Assembly: GCA_963787675.1 (NCBI GenBank)
Contig: CAWBDV010000003.1
Span: 1,364,001 to 1,428,000, forward strand
Reading direction: 5' to 3'
DNA: 64,000 bases
Source: JAJPKK01 sp963787675
Lineage (GTDB): Bacteria; Pseudomonadota; Alphaproteobacteria; Rhizobiales; Xanthobacteraceae
Positions 36,345 to 45,279 of the stretch are shown here, piece after piece. Positions within the stretch are counted from its first letter, which is position 1. The number at the start of each line of letters is the position of its first letter. The translations under genes were made by a program, and so were the position numbers. The notes under the pieces were generated by a model. That model was not told the origin of the DNA and searched no databases. It saw nothing but the letters and a program-made list of their open reading frames with translations.

Positions 36345-36772
36345 CGCTTCGCTGTATACTTGGTTCCCGTTCAGCCCGGCAACGCAAGCGCCCCCGCGCG
36401 CGGCTGAGCCGGTCTGGTCTCTCCGTCCCGGCCCTCATCTACCTCGGCAGCGATGACAAGCCTGCCACAGACTGTTGCCGAAATAGCCTAAGTCAAGCGA
36501 AGCAGTTCATCTAACATCAGAATTGGCAGATCTGCGAAGCAGCGATGACCATTGCGTATCCTTTAGGCATGTTGTTTAATTCTTGACCATCACCCTACCG
36601 GGCACCGTTCGACCCTCGCCTGAGAGCCGGCTTAGTGACTTGAAAAAGGCAGCTTTTTCCTCGCCACGCGCCGGTTGGCACGGACCCTGCTAACCAGCGG
36701 CGCGGCTGTCCATTCGTGCGCGTGGGGCCGACAGAAACTGTCTGACGGGCGGGAGCCAGGGACGGACGCCAC
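36345..36772. other. nnr-glnB intergenic control region
   Basis: 428 nt without a credible gene. It carries the sigma-54-type promoter of glnB at 36676-36691. AT-rich DNA around 36545-36590 may hold activator (NtrC) sites or a second promoter; I see no clear NtrC dyad. Confidence 0.6.
36676..36691 (+). promoter_or_regulatory. Sigma-54 (RpoN) promoter of glnB-glnA
   Basis: TGGCACGGACCCTGCT matches the consensus TGGCACR-N4-TTGCW with one mismatch: GG at 36677-36678 (-24), GC at 36689-36690 (-12), correct spacing. Transcription would start near 36702, about 70 nt before the glnB ATG. This fits nitrogen control by NtrC. Confidence 0.78.
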
Positions 36773-37111
36773 ATGAAGAAGATCGAAGCAATCATCAAGC
36801 CCTTCAAGCTCGATGAGGTGAAGGAAGCCCTGCAGGAGGTGGGGCTTCAAGGCATCACCGTCACCGAGGCCAAGGGCTTTGGCCGCCAGAAGGGGCACAC
36901 CGAGCTCTATCGCGGCGCCGAATACGTTGTGGATTTCCTGCCAAAAGTGAAGATCGAGATCGTGCTGGGCGACGAGATGGTCGACAAGGCGGTCGACGCA
37001 ATCCGCCGCGCGGCGCAGACCGGGCGGATTGGCGATGGAAAGATTTTTGTCTCCAAGATAGAGGAAGCGATCCGGATACGGACCGGAGAATCCGGACTGG
37101 ACGCAATCTAA
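36773..37111 (+). CDS. glnB: Nitrogen regulatory protein P-II
   Basis: 112 residues, standard P-II length. MKKIEAIIKPFKLDEVKEAL, T-loop GHTELYRGAEYVVDFLPKVK with uridylylation Tyr51, B-loop RAAQTGRIGDGKIFV (ATP/2-oxoglutarate) and C-terminal RIRTGESGLDAI. The trimer senses 2-oxoglutarate, ATP/ADP and glutamine-dependent uridylylation by GlnD, and controls GlnE and NtrB. The gene is 58 nt upstream of glnA, the classical glnBA operon of alphaproteobacteria. Confidence 0.97.
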   Translation: MKKIEAIIKPFKLDEVKEALQEVGLQGITVTEAKGFGRQKGHTELYRGAEYVVDFLPKVKIEIVLGDEMVDKAVDAIRRAAQTGRIGDGKIFVSKIEEAIRIRTGESGLDAI

Positions 37112-37169
37112 CCGCCGCCGGGGCAGCGTCGTCGCGATAAGCGATGCGTGAGAAAGGGGAATGAGTTCT

Positions 37170-38579
37170 ATGACGACCGCGAAAGACGTCCTTAAATTGA
37201 TCAAGGACAACGACGTAAAGTACGCGGATTTCCGCTTCACCGACCCGCGAGGGAAGTGGCAGCACGTCACCTTCGACATTTCCATGATCGAAGAGGACAC
37301 CTTCTCCGAAGGCCAGATGTTCGATGGTTCGTCGATCGCCGGATGGAAGGCGATCCACGAGTCCGACATGTGCCTGATGCCCGACCCGTCCTCGGCCACG
37401 ATCGATCCGTTCTTCGCCGAAACCACCTTGGTGCTGGTCTGCGACGTCCTCGAACCGACCACCGGCGAGCCCTATAACCGCGATCCGCGTGGCATCGCCA
37501 GGAAGGCCGAGGCGATGGTCAAGTCGATGGGCGTCGGCGACACCATCTATTTCGGCCCCGAAGCCGAATTCTTCGTCTTCGACGACGTGCGCTATTCGGC
37601 GACCCCCTACAACACCGGCTTCCGGGTCGATCAGCTCGAACTGCCGACCAATTCCGACACCGAATACGAGGGCGGCAACCTCGGCCACCGCATCCGCAAC
37701 AAGGCCGGTTACTTCCCGGTGCCGCCGCAGGACTCGGTGCAGGACATGCGCTCCGAGATGCTCGCGGCCATGGCCAAGATGGGCGTGAAGGTCGAGAAGC
37801 ACCACCACGAGGTCGCGTCCGCCCAGCACGAGCTCGGCGTGAAGTTCGCGCCGATGGTTTCGATGGCGGACCACATGCAGATCTACAAGTACTGCATCCA
37901 GCAGGTCGCCAACATCTACGGCAAGACCGCCACTTTCATGCCGAAGCCGGTCTATGGCGACAACGGCTCCGGCATGCACTGCCATCAGTCGATTTGGAAG
38001 GACGGCAAGCCGGTCTTCGCCGGCAACAAATATGCGGACCTGTCGGAGACCTGCCTGCAGTACATCGCCGGCGTCATCAAGCACGCGAAGGCGATCAACG
38101 CCTTCACCAATCCGACCACGAATTCCTATAAACGCCTCGTGCCCGGCTTCGAGGCGCCGGTGCTGCTCGCCTACTCGGCGCGCAATCGCTCGGCCTCATG
38201 CCGCATCCCGTGGACCAACTCGCCCAAGGCCAAGCGCGTCGAGGTGCGCTTCCCCGATCCGCTCGCGAATCCTTACACGGGCTTTGCCGCGATGCTGATG
38301 GCCGGTCTCGACGGCATCAAGAACAAGCTCGATCCGGGCCCGGCCATGGACAAGGACCTTTACGACTTGCCGCCGGCGGAGCTGAAGCAGATTCCGACGG
38401 TGTGCGGCTCGCTGCGCGAGGCGCTGGAAAGCCTCGACAAGGACCGCGCCTTCCTCAAGGCCGGCGGGGTGTTCGATGACGACTTCATCGACAGCTACAT
38501 TGAGCTCAAAATGGGCGAAGTGATTCGCTTCGAGCACACGCCGCATCCGGTCGAATATGACATGTATTATTCGGCCTGA
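37170..38579 (+). CDS. glnA: Type I glutamine synthetase
   Basis: 469 residues from ATG 37170, 9 nt after GGGGA; an in-frame ATG at 37161 would put the Shine-Dalgarno too close. Signatures: FDGSSIAGWKAIHESDM, active-site YFGPEAEFFVFDD, KHHHEVASAQHELGVKFAPM, GDNGSGMHCHQSIWKDGKPV, and adenylylation region KELYDLPP-like (KDLYDLPPAELKQIPTV) with the Tyr. Dodecamer that condenses ammonia and glutamate; controlled by GlnE adenylylation and by P-II from the gene ahead. Confidence 0.98.
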   Translation: MTTAKDVLKLIKDNDVKYADFRFTDPRGKWQHVTFDISMIEEDTFSEGQMFDGSSIAGWKAIHESDMCLMPDPSSATIDPFFAETTLVLVCDVLEPTTGEPYNRDPRGIARKAEAMVKSMGVGDTIYFGPEAEFFVFDDVRYSATPYNTGFRVDQLELPTNSDTEYEGGNLGHRIRNKAGYFPVPPQDSVQDMRSEMLAAMAKMGVKVEKHHHEVASAQHELGVKFAPMVSMADHMQIYKYCIQQVANIYGKTATFMPKPVYGDNGSGMHCHQSIWKDGKPVFAGNKYADLSETCLQYIAGVIKHAKAINAFTNPTTNSYKRLVPGFEAPVLLAYSARNRSASCRIPWTNSPKAKRVEVRFPDPLANPYTGFAAMLMAGLDGIKNKLDPGPAMDKDLYDLPPAELKQIPTVCGSLREALESLDKDRAFLKAGGVFDDDFIDSYIELKMGEVIRFEHTPHPVEYDMYYSA

Positions 38580-38629
38580 CCGTATGGTTTGAAGGTTCCT
38601 CCCAGGATCGCTAGACGATCCCAACTCCT

Positions 38630-38655
38630 GGCGCCCCGGTTGGGCGCCGTTTTTC
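38630..38655 (+). terminator. Rho-independent terminator of glnBA
   Basis: GGCGCCC, loop CGGTT, GGGCGCC, then GTTTTT, 50 nt after the glnA stop. Confidence 0.92.
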
Positions 38656-38710
38656 TACTTTTCCGCTAATTCACGCGGCGGCATCCACGCATTGCTTTCT
38701 TGAGGTCGCC

Positions 38711-38968
38711 TCAAGAAAGAATCATCGCGTGTGCGATCCAAATTCGAGCCGCCACGGCAGCGAATGCCGCGGCGGCTATCGCGCCGACAGCCACGCGCAG
38801 TCCGGCGACCACCCGGACACCCAATACGTCGATGGCGTGCGGCGAGCCTCCGGGAGGGGTGCGTGATGACACGAACGCTTTCGCCACTGCCACGCCGGCA
38901 CGATCGAGGGCCGCTTCAAGCGTACTCAGCTGACCGTTGAAACGCGATATACGACGCGACTGGATCAT
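38711..38968 (-). CDS. Putative small membrane protein
   Basis: 85 residues from ATG 38968 (MIQSRRISRFNGQLSTLEAA). An amphipathic N-terminal helix is followed by one hydrophobic helix (VVAGLRVAVGAIAAAAFAAV) near the C-terminus. No family recognised. A plus-strand frame over the same bases is Ala/Thr-rich and looks like its shadow. Existence is uncertain. Confidence 0.38.
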   Translation of the reverse strand: MIQSRRISRFNGQLSTLEAALDRAGVAVAKAFVSSRTPPGGSPHAIDVLGVRVVAGLRVAVGAIAAAAFAAVAARIWIAHAMILS

Positions 38969-39036
38969 GGCCTCATCATAGAGCCACCATGGTAAACACG
39001 CGGTTGCTGTCACCCCTCGGGAACAGGAGATTGCCC

Positions 39037-39381
39037 GTGATCGCCGTGATCTTGGAAGTGCGGCCGAAACCGGACCGCCGACAGGAGTATCTCGATATTG
39101 CGGCTTCGCTTCGGCCGCTGCTTGCGGAGATCGACGGCTTCATCTCCGTCGAGCGGTTCGAGAGCCTGACCGAGCCCGGCAAAATCCTGTCGCTGTCGTT
39201 CTTTCACGACGAAGCTGCACTCGCCGCCTGGCGCAATATCGCGGCGCATCGTCGCGCCCAGCATCGCGGCCGCAGCGAGATTTTCGCCGACTATCGCCTG
39301 CGCATCGCGGGCGTCATCCGCGACTACGGCATGAACGAGCGCACCGCAGCGCCCGTCGACAGCGTTGCCGCACACGGGTGA
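39037..39381 (+). CDS. Antibiotic-biosynthesis-monooxygenase-domain protein
   Basis: 114 residues from GTG 39037 (AGGAGA ~6 nt upstream); the frame extends to 38989. MIAVILEVRPKPDRRQEYLD, FISVERFESLTEPGKILSL, FFHDEAALAAWRNIAAHRRA and GRSEIFADYRLRIAGVIRDY show the ABM ferredoxin-like fold with the conserved W near the middle. Family members include heme-degrading and quinol monooxygenases, but many are uncharacterised. It stands alone and converges with rpsI. Confidence 0.82.
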   Translation: MIAVILEVRPKPDRRQEYLDIAASLRPLLAEIDGFISVERFESLTEPGKILSLSFFHDEAALAAWRNIAAHRRAQHRGRSEIFADYRLRIAGVIRDYGMNERTAAPVDSVAAHG

Positions 39382-39386
39382 AGTCC

Positions 39387-39495
39387 GACATTCCGGGGCG
39401 CCGCAGCGAAGCGGGGGGCAAGCCCGGAATCCATGAACACGGACCGCGGAGTATCGATTCCGGGCTGCCGAGCTGCGCTCGGCCCCCGGAATGAC
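39387..39495. repeat. Palindromic ATTCCGGG-type repeat between convergent genes
   Basis: ATTCCGGGGCGC at the left and GCCCCCGGAAT at the right flank inner copies CCCGGAATCC and GATTCCGGG, making a long imperfect palindrome. It may terminate both flanking genes. Confidence 0.65.
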
Positions 39496-39510
39496 GACGA
39501 AGAAGAGCGA

Positions 39511-39987
39511 TCAGCGCTTCGAGAACTGGAACGACCGGCGCGCCTTGGCGCGGCCGTACTTCTTGCGCTCGACCACGCGGCTGTCACGGGTGAGGAAGCC
39601 GCCGCGCTTGAGCACGCTGCGCAGCTCCGGCTCGAAGTTCGTGAGCGCCTTGGAGAGGCCGTGGCGCACGGCGCCCGCCTGACCGGACAGGCCGCCGCCG
39701 GAGACGCGGCAGATCACGTCGTACTGGCCGTTGCGGTTCGACACCGCGAGCGGCTGCGAGATCAGCATGCGCAGCACCGGGCGCGCGAAATAGACTTCGA
39801 TCTCGCGGTCATTGACGGTGATCTTGCCCGCGCCGCGCTTGATCCAGACGCGCGCGACCGCGTCCTTGCGCTTGCCGGTCGCGTAGGCGCGCCCCTGCTT
39901 GTCGAGCTTCTGCACGTATTTCGGCGCTTCCGGCGCCGCGGGCTTCAAGGCCGACAGTTGATCGAGCGACTGTATGGTCTCGGCCAT
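39511..39987 (-). CDS. rpsI: Ribosomal protein S9
   Basis: 158 residues. It has an alphaproteobacterial N-terminal extension (about 30 residues), then YATGKRKDAVARVWIKRGAG, CRVSGGGLSGQAGAVRHGLS and the C-terminal tail KYGRAKARRSFQFSKR, whose end reaches the P-site tRNA. It starts 3 nt after the rplM stop, so the two are one operon. Confidence 0.98.
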   Translation of the reverse strand: MAETIQSLDQLSALKPAAPEAPKYVQKLDKQGRAYATGKRKDAVARVWIKRGAGKITVNDREIEVYFARPVLRMLISQPLAVSNRNGQYDVICRVSGGGLSGQAGAVRHGLSKALTNFEPELRSVLKRGGFLTRDSRVVERKKYGRAKARRSFQFSKR

Positions 39988-39990
39988 GGC

Positions 39991-40455
39991 TTAAGCGCTC
40001 CTTGCGTTCTTGCGGTTCATCGACGCGATGTCGAGGGGTTCGGGGTTCTGTGCGGCATGGGGATGTTCGGCGCCCTTGTAGACGCGCAGATTGCCAAGCT
40101 GACGCCGGCCCAGCGGACCGCGCGGCAGCATGCGCTCAACCGCCTTCTCGACGATGCGCTCGGGGAAACGTCCCTCGAGTATGAACTTCGCGGTCCGCTC
40201 CTTGATGCCGCCGGTGTAGCCGGTGTGGTGATGGTAGATTTTGCGTTCCACCTTGCGCCCGGTCAGCACCACCTTTTCGGCATTGATGACGATGACGTTG
40301 TCGCCACAGTCCACATGGGGCGTGTAGGTTGGTTTGTGCTTGCCGCGCAGCCGCATCGCGATGATGGTTGCAAGCCGGCCCACCACGAGGCCTTTGCCGT
40401 CGATCATCACCCACTTTTTTTCGACGTCGGCAGGCTTCGCCGAATAGGTCTTCAT
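39991..40455 (-). CDS. rplM: Ribosomal protein L13
   Basis: 154 residues: MKTYSAKPADVEKKWVMIDG, GRLATIIAMRLRGKHKPTYT, GDNVIVINAEKVVLTGRKVE, YHHTGYTGGIKE and VEKAVERMLPRGPLGRRQL. Early-assembly 50S protein binding 23S rRNA. First gene of the rplM-rpsI operon; promoter expected in the 337-nt region to its right. Confidence 0.98.
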   Translation of the reverse strand: MKTYSAKPADVEKKWVMIDGKGLVVGRLATIIAMRLRGKHKPTYTPHVDCGDNVIVINAEKVVLTGRKVERKIYHHHTGYTGGIKERTAKFILEGRFPERIVEKAVERMLPRGPLGRRQLGNLRVYKGAEHPHAAQNPEPLDIASMNRKNARSA

Positions 40456-40566
40456 GGGTCGGGTCCTTTTCGCCTTGGCGACCGCGTCGGCGATCCCTAG
40501 GGGCGGATCAGCAACGCATCAGCGGCGCCTCATCGGCGCCCGTTCTCCAACGCCTCAGCTTGTCCC

Positions 40567-40672
40567 GTCATGTCCGCGAAAGCGGACATCCAGCAACCTC
40601 AACGTTGTCGGGAGAGCTCAAGCGAGCGGCCGGCGGTTGCTGGATCGCCCGGTCGAACCGGGCGACGACGAC
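40567..40672 (-). repeat. Composite palindromic intergenic repeat, copy 2
   Basis: Inverted relative to 21171-21280: hairpin TGTCCGCGAAAGCGGACA with TCCAGCAACC, then GGTTGCTGGATC and hairpin GCCCGGTCGAACCGGGC. The rest of the 40456-40792 gap has only AT-rich DNA (40740-40780) that could carry promoters of rplM or the thioesterase neighbourhood. Confidence 0.7.
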
Positions 40673-40792
40673 CAAGGGAGGCGTCGCGGGGTAAGTAGCG
40701 AACGCGCTGCCCCAGGTCAACACCCGCGCATCGCTTTTCTTCACGTAATATCAGTTAGTTACAATTATGGTATTATATTGCCATCCTCCATC

Positions 40793-41239
40793 TCACGGCT
40801 GCGGAATGGAATATGTCGAGGTGACATGGGCGATGATCTCGGGTGATGCAAGCGACCGGATCTCCACCTCCCCTACGGCCAAGCGCTTGCCAAGCTTCAT
40901 CAATTTCGCCTCGGCCAGAAGATCGGTGGGCGCCGGCTTACGCAGGAAATTGATGCTGAGATTGGTGGTGACCGTGAGCGCCACTGGTCCGATTGCCGCC
41001 AGCACCGCGATGTACATGGCGAAATCCGCGAGCGCCATGATGGTCGGGCCGGAAATGGTTCCGCCGGGGCGAAGGAAGGATTCCTTATAGGCCTGGCGTA
41101 TGATCGCGCCGCCGTGCCAGAGTTCGGCAATCGACAGGCCGCTGTCGGCGTTGAAGACCTGGGGAAATTCCCGGGCCAGAAAGGCCTCGAGTTCCCCGAC
41201 CGTGAGTGCCGGCGCGTGGCTCTTTTCCGCCTCTTGCAT
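40793..41239 (-). CDS. PaaI-type hotdog-fold thioesterase
   Basis: 148 residues. Hotdog pattern with RPGGTISGPTIMALADFAMY (the catalytic Gly/Asp-helix region), AIGPVALTVTTNLSINFLRK and DLLAEAKLMKLGKRLAVGEV. The usual HGG motif appears as ELWHGGAIIRQ earlier. It probably hydrolyses an acyl- or aryl-CoA; the neighbouring divergent enoyl-CoA hydratase suggests a role in fatty or aromatic acid metabolism. Tetramer expected from the family. Confidence 0.85.
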   Translation of the reverse strand: MQEAEKSHAPALTVGELEAFLAREFPQVFNADSGLSIAELWHGGAIIRQAYKESFLRPGGTISGPTIMALADFAMYIAVLAAIGPVALTVTTNLSINFLRKPAPTDLLAEAKLMKLGKRLAVGEVEIRSLASPEIIAHVTSTYSIPQP

Positions 41240-41382
41240 TGCGCTCTACTCCGCAATCGAATCCCGTCGGGCATGCTAACTAAGTCGAGAAGCGCTGCAG
41301 CCCGATTCGAACAGTGCCCTTTGAGGGCGCGCCGCGCCAGCGAACGCCCCGAGAAAGAGGCAAGTCCGACGAGGAGGAGACC

Positions 41383-42207
41383 GTGACCGCAGCCCCTGCC
41401 CTCTCGATGCCGGAGCCGCTTCTCCGCCATGAGCAGGCGGACGATGTCGCGCTCATCACGCTCGCGCGGCCGGCCTCGCGCAACAGCCTGTCGCTCGCGA
41501 TGCTCGACGCCATGATCGAGGCGCTCGCAGGGATCGGCGCGGATCGATCGGTGCGCGTCGTGATCATCGCGGCCGAAGGTCCGGCATTTTCGGCCGGACA
41601 TGACTTGAAGGAGGTCACTGCGCACCGGGCCGATACAGATGGCGGCCACGCATTCTACACGACGCTCTTCGAGCGCTGCAGCACGATGATGCAGGCGATC
41701 GTGCTTTTGCCGCAGCCGGTCATCGCGTGCGTGCAGGGCGCTGCGGCCGCTGCAGGCTGTCAGCTCGTCGCGAGTTGTGATCTCGCTGTTGCTTCGGCAG
41801 CGGCAACATTTGCCACACCCGGCGTCAACATCGGCCTGTTCTGCTCCTCGCCCATGGTGGCCGTGTCACGCAACGTCACGCGCAAGCACGCGATGGAGAT
41901 GCTCCTCACCGGCGATGCGATCTCGGCCGCGGACGCGCAACGCATTGGCCTCGTCAATCGCGTCGTCGAACCTGGAGAGGAATGCGCCGAGACGCTGCGA
42001 CTCGCGCGGCGCATCACATCTCGCTCGCCCGACGCGATCCGCATCGGCAAGCGCGCATTCTACACGCAGCAGGAGATGCCGCTTGCCCAAGCGTATGACT
42101 ATGCAAGCCGAATCATGGTGGAAAACATGTTGATCGGCGACGCAAAGGAGGGCATTGCTGCTTTCCTCACCAAGCGACCGCCCAAGTGGGGAACTGGGGG
42201 AACTTAG
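41383..42207 (+). CDS. Enoyl-CoA hydratase/isomerase family protein
   Basis: 274 residues from GTG 41383, preceded by GAGGAG; the frame extends to 41314. Crotonase fold: ITLARPASRNSLSLAMLDAM, oxyanion-hole FSAGHDLKEV, second oxyanion VQGAAAAAGCQLVASCDLAV and NIGLFCSSPMVAVSRNVTRK. The catalytic glutamates of true hydratases are not obvious at the ATPGVNIGL site, so it resembles the ECHDC3-like subgroup, whose reaction is unclear. Substrate unknown. Confidence 0.88.
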   Translation: MTAAPALSMPEPLLRHEQADDVALITLARPASRNSLSLAMLDAMIEALAGIGADRSVRVVIIAAEGPAFSAGHDLKEVTAHRADTDGGHAFYTTLFERCSTMMQAIVLLPQPVIACVQGAAAAAGCQLVASCDLAVASAAATFATPGVNIGLFCSSPMVAVSRNVTRKHAMEMLLTGDAISAADAQRIGLVNRVVEPGEECAETLRLARRITSRSPDAIRIGKRAFYTQQEMPLAQAYDYASRIMVENMLIGDAKEGIAAFLTKRPPKWGTGGT

Positions 42208-42290
42208 AGACTGGGGGAACAGAGAGAGCGGTATTTCTCTACTTCGTTTCCAGCAAAGATCGATCGCAATTAGAATCAACAGGAGACCTC

Positions 42291-42521
42291 ATGGTTCATC
42301 GCATCGTGCTCGCAGTCGCTCTTCTGGCCGCAGGGGCCACGTATTCCGCGCATGCGCAGACTGCTGAACAGCGGCAGGCTTGCACCAACGACGCGACGAC
42401 GTTTTGTGGTGATGCAATTCCGGACCGCGAGCGCGTCTATCAGTGCCTGGTGCGCAGGGTGAATTTGATCAGTCCAGCGTGTCGCAAGGTCATCACCGAG
42501 TCGCGCCGCCGTCCGCGCTGA
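42291..42521 (+). CDS. Small secreted cysteine-containing protein
   Basis: 76 residues from ATG 42291 (AGGAG upstream). Signal peptide (HRIVLAVALLAAGATYSAHA) then RQACTNDATTFCGDAIPDRE and CLVRRVNLISPACRKVI: four Cys that can form two disulfides, in the pattern of small cysteine-rich-repeat secreted proteins of rhizobia. Role unknown. Confidence 0.75.
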   Translation: MVHRIVLAVALLAAGATYSAHAQTAEQRQACTNDATTFCGDAIPDRERVYQCLVRRVNLISPACRKVITESRRRPR

Positions 42522-42552
42522 GTCTCGTCCGCGTTACGGCGCGCAGCCGGCG

Positions 42553-43095
42553 ATGAACCACGATCGCTACGACGACGCCTACATCCGCGGCATCCTCAAT
42601 ACGGCAAAGACCATCGCCGTCGTCGGCGTCTCGGCGAACACCAGTCGGCCAAGCTACTTCGTATTCAAATATCTGCTTGAACGTGGCTACCGCATGATCC
42701 CGGTCAACCCGGGACTTGCGGGGCAGGAATTGCTTGGGCAACGGGTCTACGCGAAGCTCGCCGACATCCCCGAGCCGGTCGACATGGTCGACATCTTTCG
42801 CGCTTCGCAATATGCGCAGTCGATCGTCGACGAAGTGCTGATGATGAATCCGCAGCCGAAAGTGGTGTGGATGCAACTCGGCGTCCGTGACGACACGGCC
42901 GCGGCACTCGCCGAAGCGCACGGCATCAAGGTGGTCATGAACCGCTGTCCCAAGATCGAGTACGGGCGGCTGTCGTCCGAGATCTCCTGGATGGGCGTCA
43001 ACACACACACGCTGAGTTCGCAGAAACCGCAGCTGGCCGGGCGCGGCATCCAGCGCCTGTCGCTCGGCAAGGAACGCGCGACGGGGAACGGCTGA
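42553..43095 (+). CDS. CoA-binding domain protein (YccU-like)
   Basis: 180 residues. Rossmann-like CoA-binding fold: ILNTAKTIAVVGVSANTSRP, GYRMIPVNPGLAGQELLGQR, VDMVDIFRASQYAQSIVDEV and VVWMQLGVRDDTAAALAEAH. Family members bind CoA but have no known enzyme activity. It is 45 nt upstream of the homocysteine-synthase-like gene and likely co-transcribed. Confidence 0.9.
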   Translation: MNHDRYDDAYIRGILNTAKTIAVVGVSANTSRPSYFVFKYLLERGYRMIPVNPGLAGQELLGQRVYAKLADIPEPVDMVDIFRASQYAQSIVDEVLMMNPQPKVVWMQLGVRDDTAAALAEAHGIKVVMNRCPKIEYGRLSSEISWMGVNTHTLSSQKPQLAGRGIQRLSLGKERATGNG

Positions 43096-43140
43096 CGGAG
43101 TATTGATTGGGCTTCACTCTTCTCTAGCGCGGGGAAACTC

Positions 43141-44425
43141 ATGCCTGATCGACCGCCCGGATTTGCTACCCTCGCCGTGCACGCCGGCGCCAAGCCGGAC
43201 CCGACCACCGGCGCACGCGCGACGCCGATTTACCAGACGACGTCGTTCGTTTTCGAGGATGTGGATCACGCTGCATCGCTGTTCGGCCTGCAGACGTTCG
43301 GCAATATCTATACCCGCATCGGCAATCCGACGAACGCGGTGCTCGAGGAGCGCGTCGCGGCGCTTGAGGGCGGCACCGCGGGACTCGCAGTCGCTTCCGG
43401 GCATGCCGCGCAAGTGCTGGTGATGCATGCGCTGCTGACGCCCGGCGACGAGTTCGTGGCCTCGAAGCAGCTCTACGGCGGATCGATCAACCAGTTCAAC
43501 CACTCGTTCAAGAACTTCGGCTGGCAAGTGGTGTGGGCGGACGCCAATGATCTCGCGAGCTTCGAGCGCGCCGTCACGCCCAAGACGAAGGCGATCTTCA
43601 TCGAGTTCGATCGCAAACCCCGGCGGCATCATCACCGACATCGAGGCGATCGCCAACATCGCGCGGCGCGCCGGCGTCCCGCTCATCGTCGATAACACGC
43701 TGGCGACTCCCTACCTCTGCAAGCCGATCGCATACGGTGCCGACATCGTGGTCCATTCGCTGACGAAGTTCCTCGGCGGTCATGGCAACTCCATCGGCGG
43801 CCTGATCGTTGACGGGGGCTCCTTCAACTGGTCGCGCAACGACCGCTATCCGATGCTGAGCAAGCCGCGGCCGGAATATCACGGCATCGTGCTTCACGAG
43901 ACGTTCGGCAATTTCGCCTTCGCCATTGCCTGCCGCGTCTTGGGCCTGCGCGATATCGGGCCGGCGCTCTCGCCATTCAACGCGTTCCTCATCCTCACCG
44001 GCATCGAAACGCTGCCGCTGCGCATGCAGCGCCATTGCGACAACGCCGCCGCGGTCGCGGCATGGCTCGCCGCGCACGACAAGGTCGCGTGGGTGAGCTA
44101 TCCGGGACTCGCCGGCGATCGCTATCACAGCCTGGCGAAGAAATACGTGCCGAAGGGCGCCGGCGCCGTCTTCACCTTCGGCCTCAAGGGCGGCTATGAC
44201 GCCGGCGTCAAGCTCGTGTCCAACGTCAACCTGTTCTCGCATCTCGCCAACATCGGCGACACGCGGTCCCTGATCATTCATCCGGCGTCGACGACGCATC
44301 GCCAGCTCTCGGACGAACAAAAGGTGCAGGCCGGCGCCGGCCCCGACGTGGTGCGCCTGTCGATCGGCATCGAGGATGCCGCCGATATCATCGCCGACCT
44401 CGATCAGGCATTGGCTGCGACCTGA
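43141..44425 (+). pseudogene. O-acetylhomoserine sulfhydrylase-like enzyme, single-base frameshift
   Basis: Two frames give one Cys/Met-metabolism PLP enzyme. First: MPDRPPGFATLAVHAGAKPD, IYTRIGNPTNAVLEERVAAL and ASKQLYGGSINQFNHSF up to AIFIE. Second: SIANPGGIITDIEAIANIAR, PLIVDNTLATPYLCKP (PLP Asp), DIVVHSLTKFLGGHGNSIGG (PLP Lys) and HPASTTHRQLSDEQ. One extra T at 43605-43606 causes the shift; without it the protein is complete (~427 residues). The enzyme makes homocysteine from O-acetylhomoserine and sulfide. Everything else is conserved, so a sequencing indel is more likely than loss. Confidence 0.85.
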
Positions 44426-44446
44426 GAGCGGCGCAGCGAGCTGACC

Positions 44447-44535
44447 GTAGCCCGGATGAGCGCAGCGACATCCGGGAGCGACCTCTATATGGATGGCACG
44501 GCCCTCCCCGCATGTCGCTGCGCTCATGCGGGCTA
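44447..44535. repeat. Palindromic GTAGCCCGGATGAGCGCAGC repeat
   Basis: GTAGCCCGGATGAGCGCAGC at the left is mirrored by GCTGCGCTCATGCGGGCTAC at the right. It lies 22 nt after the sulfhydrylase stop and may act as its terminator. Confidence 0.8.
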
Positions 44536-44557
44536 CGGCTGCGGCGGGCCACGACTC

Positions 44558-44641
44558 CGTAGGGTAGGCAAAACGAAGCGTGCCCACGCGCTGCGCGAGC
44601 GGTGGGCACGCGCGGACGCGTCCGCGCTTTGCCCACCCTAC
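44558..44641. repeat. Palindromic GTAGGGTGGGCAAAG repeat, copy 2
   Basis: GTAGGGTAGGCAAAA at the left and GCTTTGCCCACCCTAC at the right, with inner GTGCCCACGCG / CGGTGGGCACGCG. Same family as 30973-31092 and 57572-57697. Confidence 0.82.
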
Positions 44642-44665
44642 ATCACACGACGAGTTACCCGCGCA

Positions 44666-45181
44666 TCAGGAGAAGAAGCCCTTGATCGTGCCCCAGATGC
44701 TGTGTTTAGGCGCTGCGGCAGCGCCTGCGGCCGGTGCAGCACCAGGAGCCGCAGCCGTACCGGCCGCGACCTGCGATTTCTTCACGACATCGGCGGTCAT
44801 TTCCTTGAACGGGCTCATCTTGGCGAGCGTCGCCGGACCTGCAAGTCCGTCAGCATCGAGTCCATTCTTGCCCTGGAACTCACGTACGGCCTTTGCGGTA
44901 TTCTGGCCATACTGGCCGTCCGCCGCGATGCCGAGCGACTGTTGCAGCTTCTTCACGGTGTCGCCGACGGTGCCCGGCGCAAGCAGAATGAGCTCGTAGA
45001 GGCCCATTTGAGCGAACGTGTCGGGGCCTGCGATGCCGTCGACCCTGAGGTTATGTTTGGCCTGATAGTCCCGAAGCGCCTGTTCGGTCCCCGGACCAAA
45101 CTGGCCATCGGCGTTGATGCCGAGCTTTTGCTGCAAAACCTTGACCGGCTCGCCTGAGAGTCCACGCTTCAAAATCGACAT
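44666..45181 (-). CDS. Peptidoglycan-binding-domain protein
   Basis: 171 residues. Two PG_binding_1 repeats: MSILKRGLSGEPVKVLQQKL / GINADGQFGPGTEQALRDYQ and VGDTVKKLQQSLGIAADGQY / GQNTAKAVREFQGKNGLDAD. An Ala/Pro-rich linker leads to a short C-terminal helix (SIWGTIKGFFS). No signal peptide is visible, so it could be exported by another route or act in the cytoplasm. Repeats of this fold bind glycan or protein. Neighbour YidB-like gene lies 99 nt upstream on the same strand. Confidence 0.85.
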   Translation of the reverse strand: MSILKRGLSGEPVKVLQQKLGINADGQFGPGTEQALRDYQAKHNLRVDGIAGPDTFAQMGLYELILLAPGTVGDTVKKLQQSLGIAADGQYGQNTAKAVREFQGKNGLDADGLAGPATLAKMSPFKEMTADVVKKSQVAAGTAAAPGAAPAAGAAAAPKHSIWGTIKGFFS

Positions 45182-45279
45182 GTCTCACTCCTCCTCGTTG
45201 AAAATCGCTTTGAACACGGACAAGCGCCGCGTCGCAGAACTACACTGATGGTGTGACGTTGTTCGGACGCGGCGCGCCG

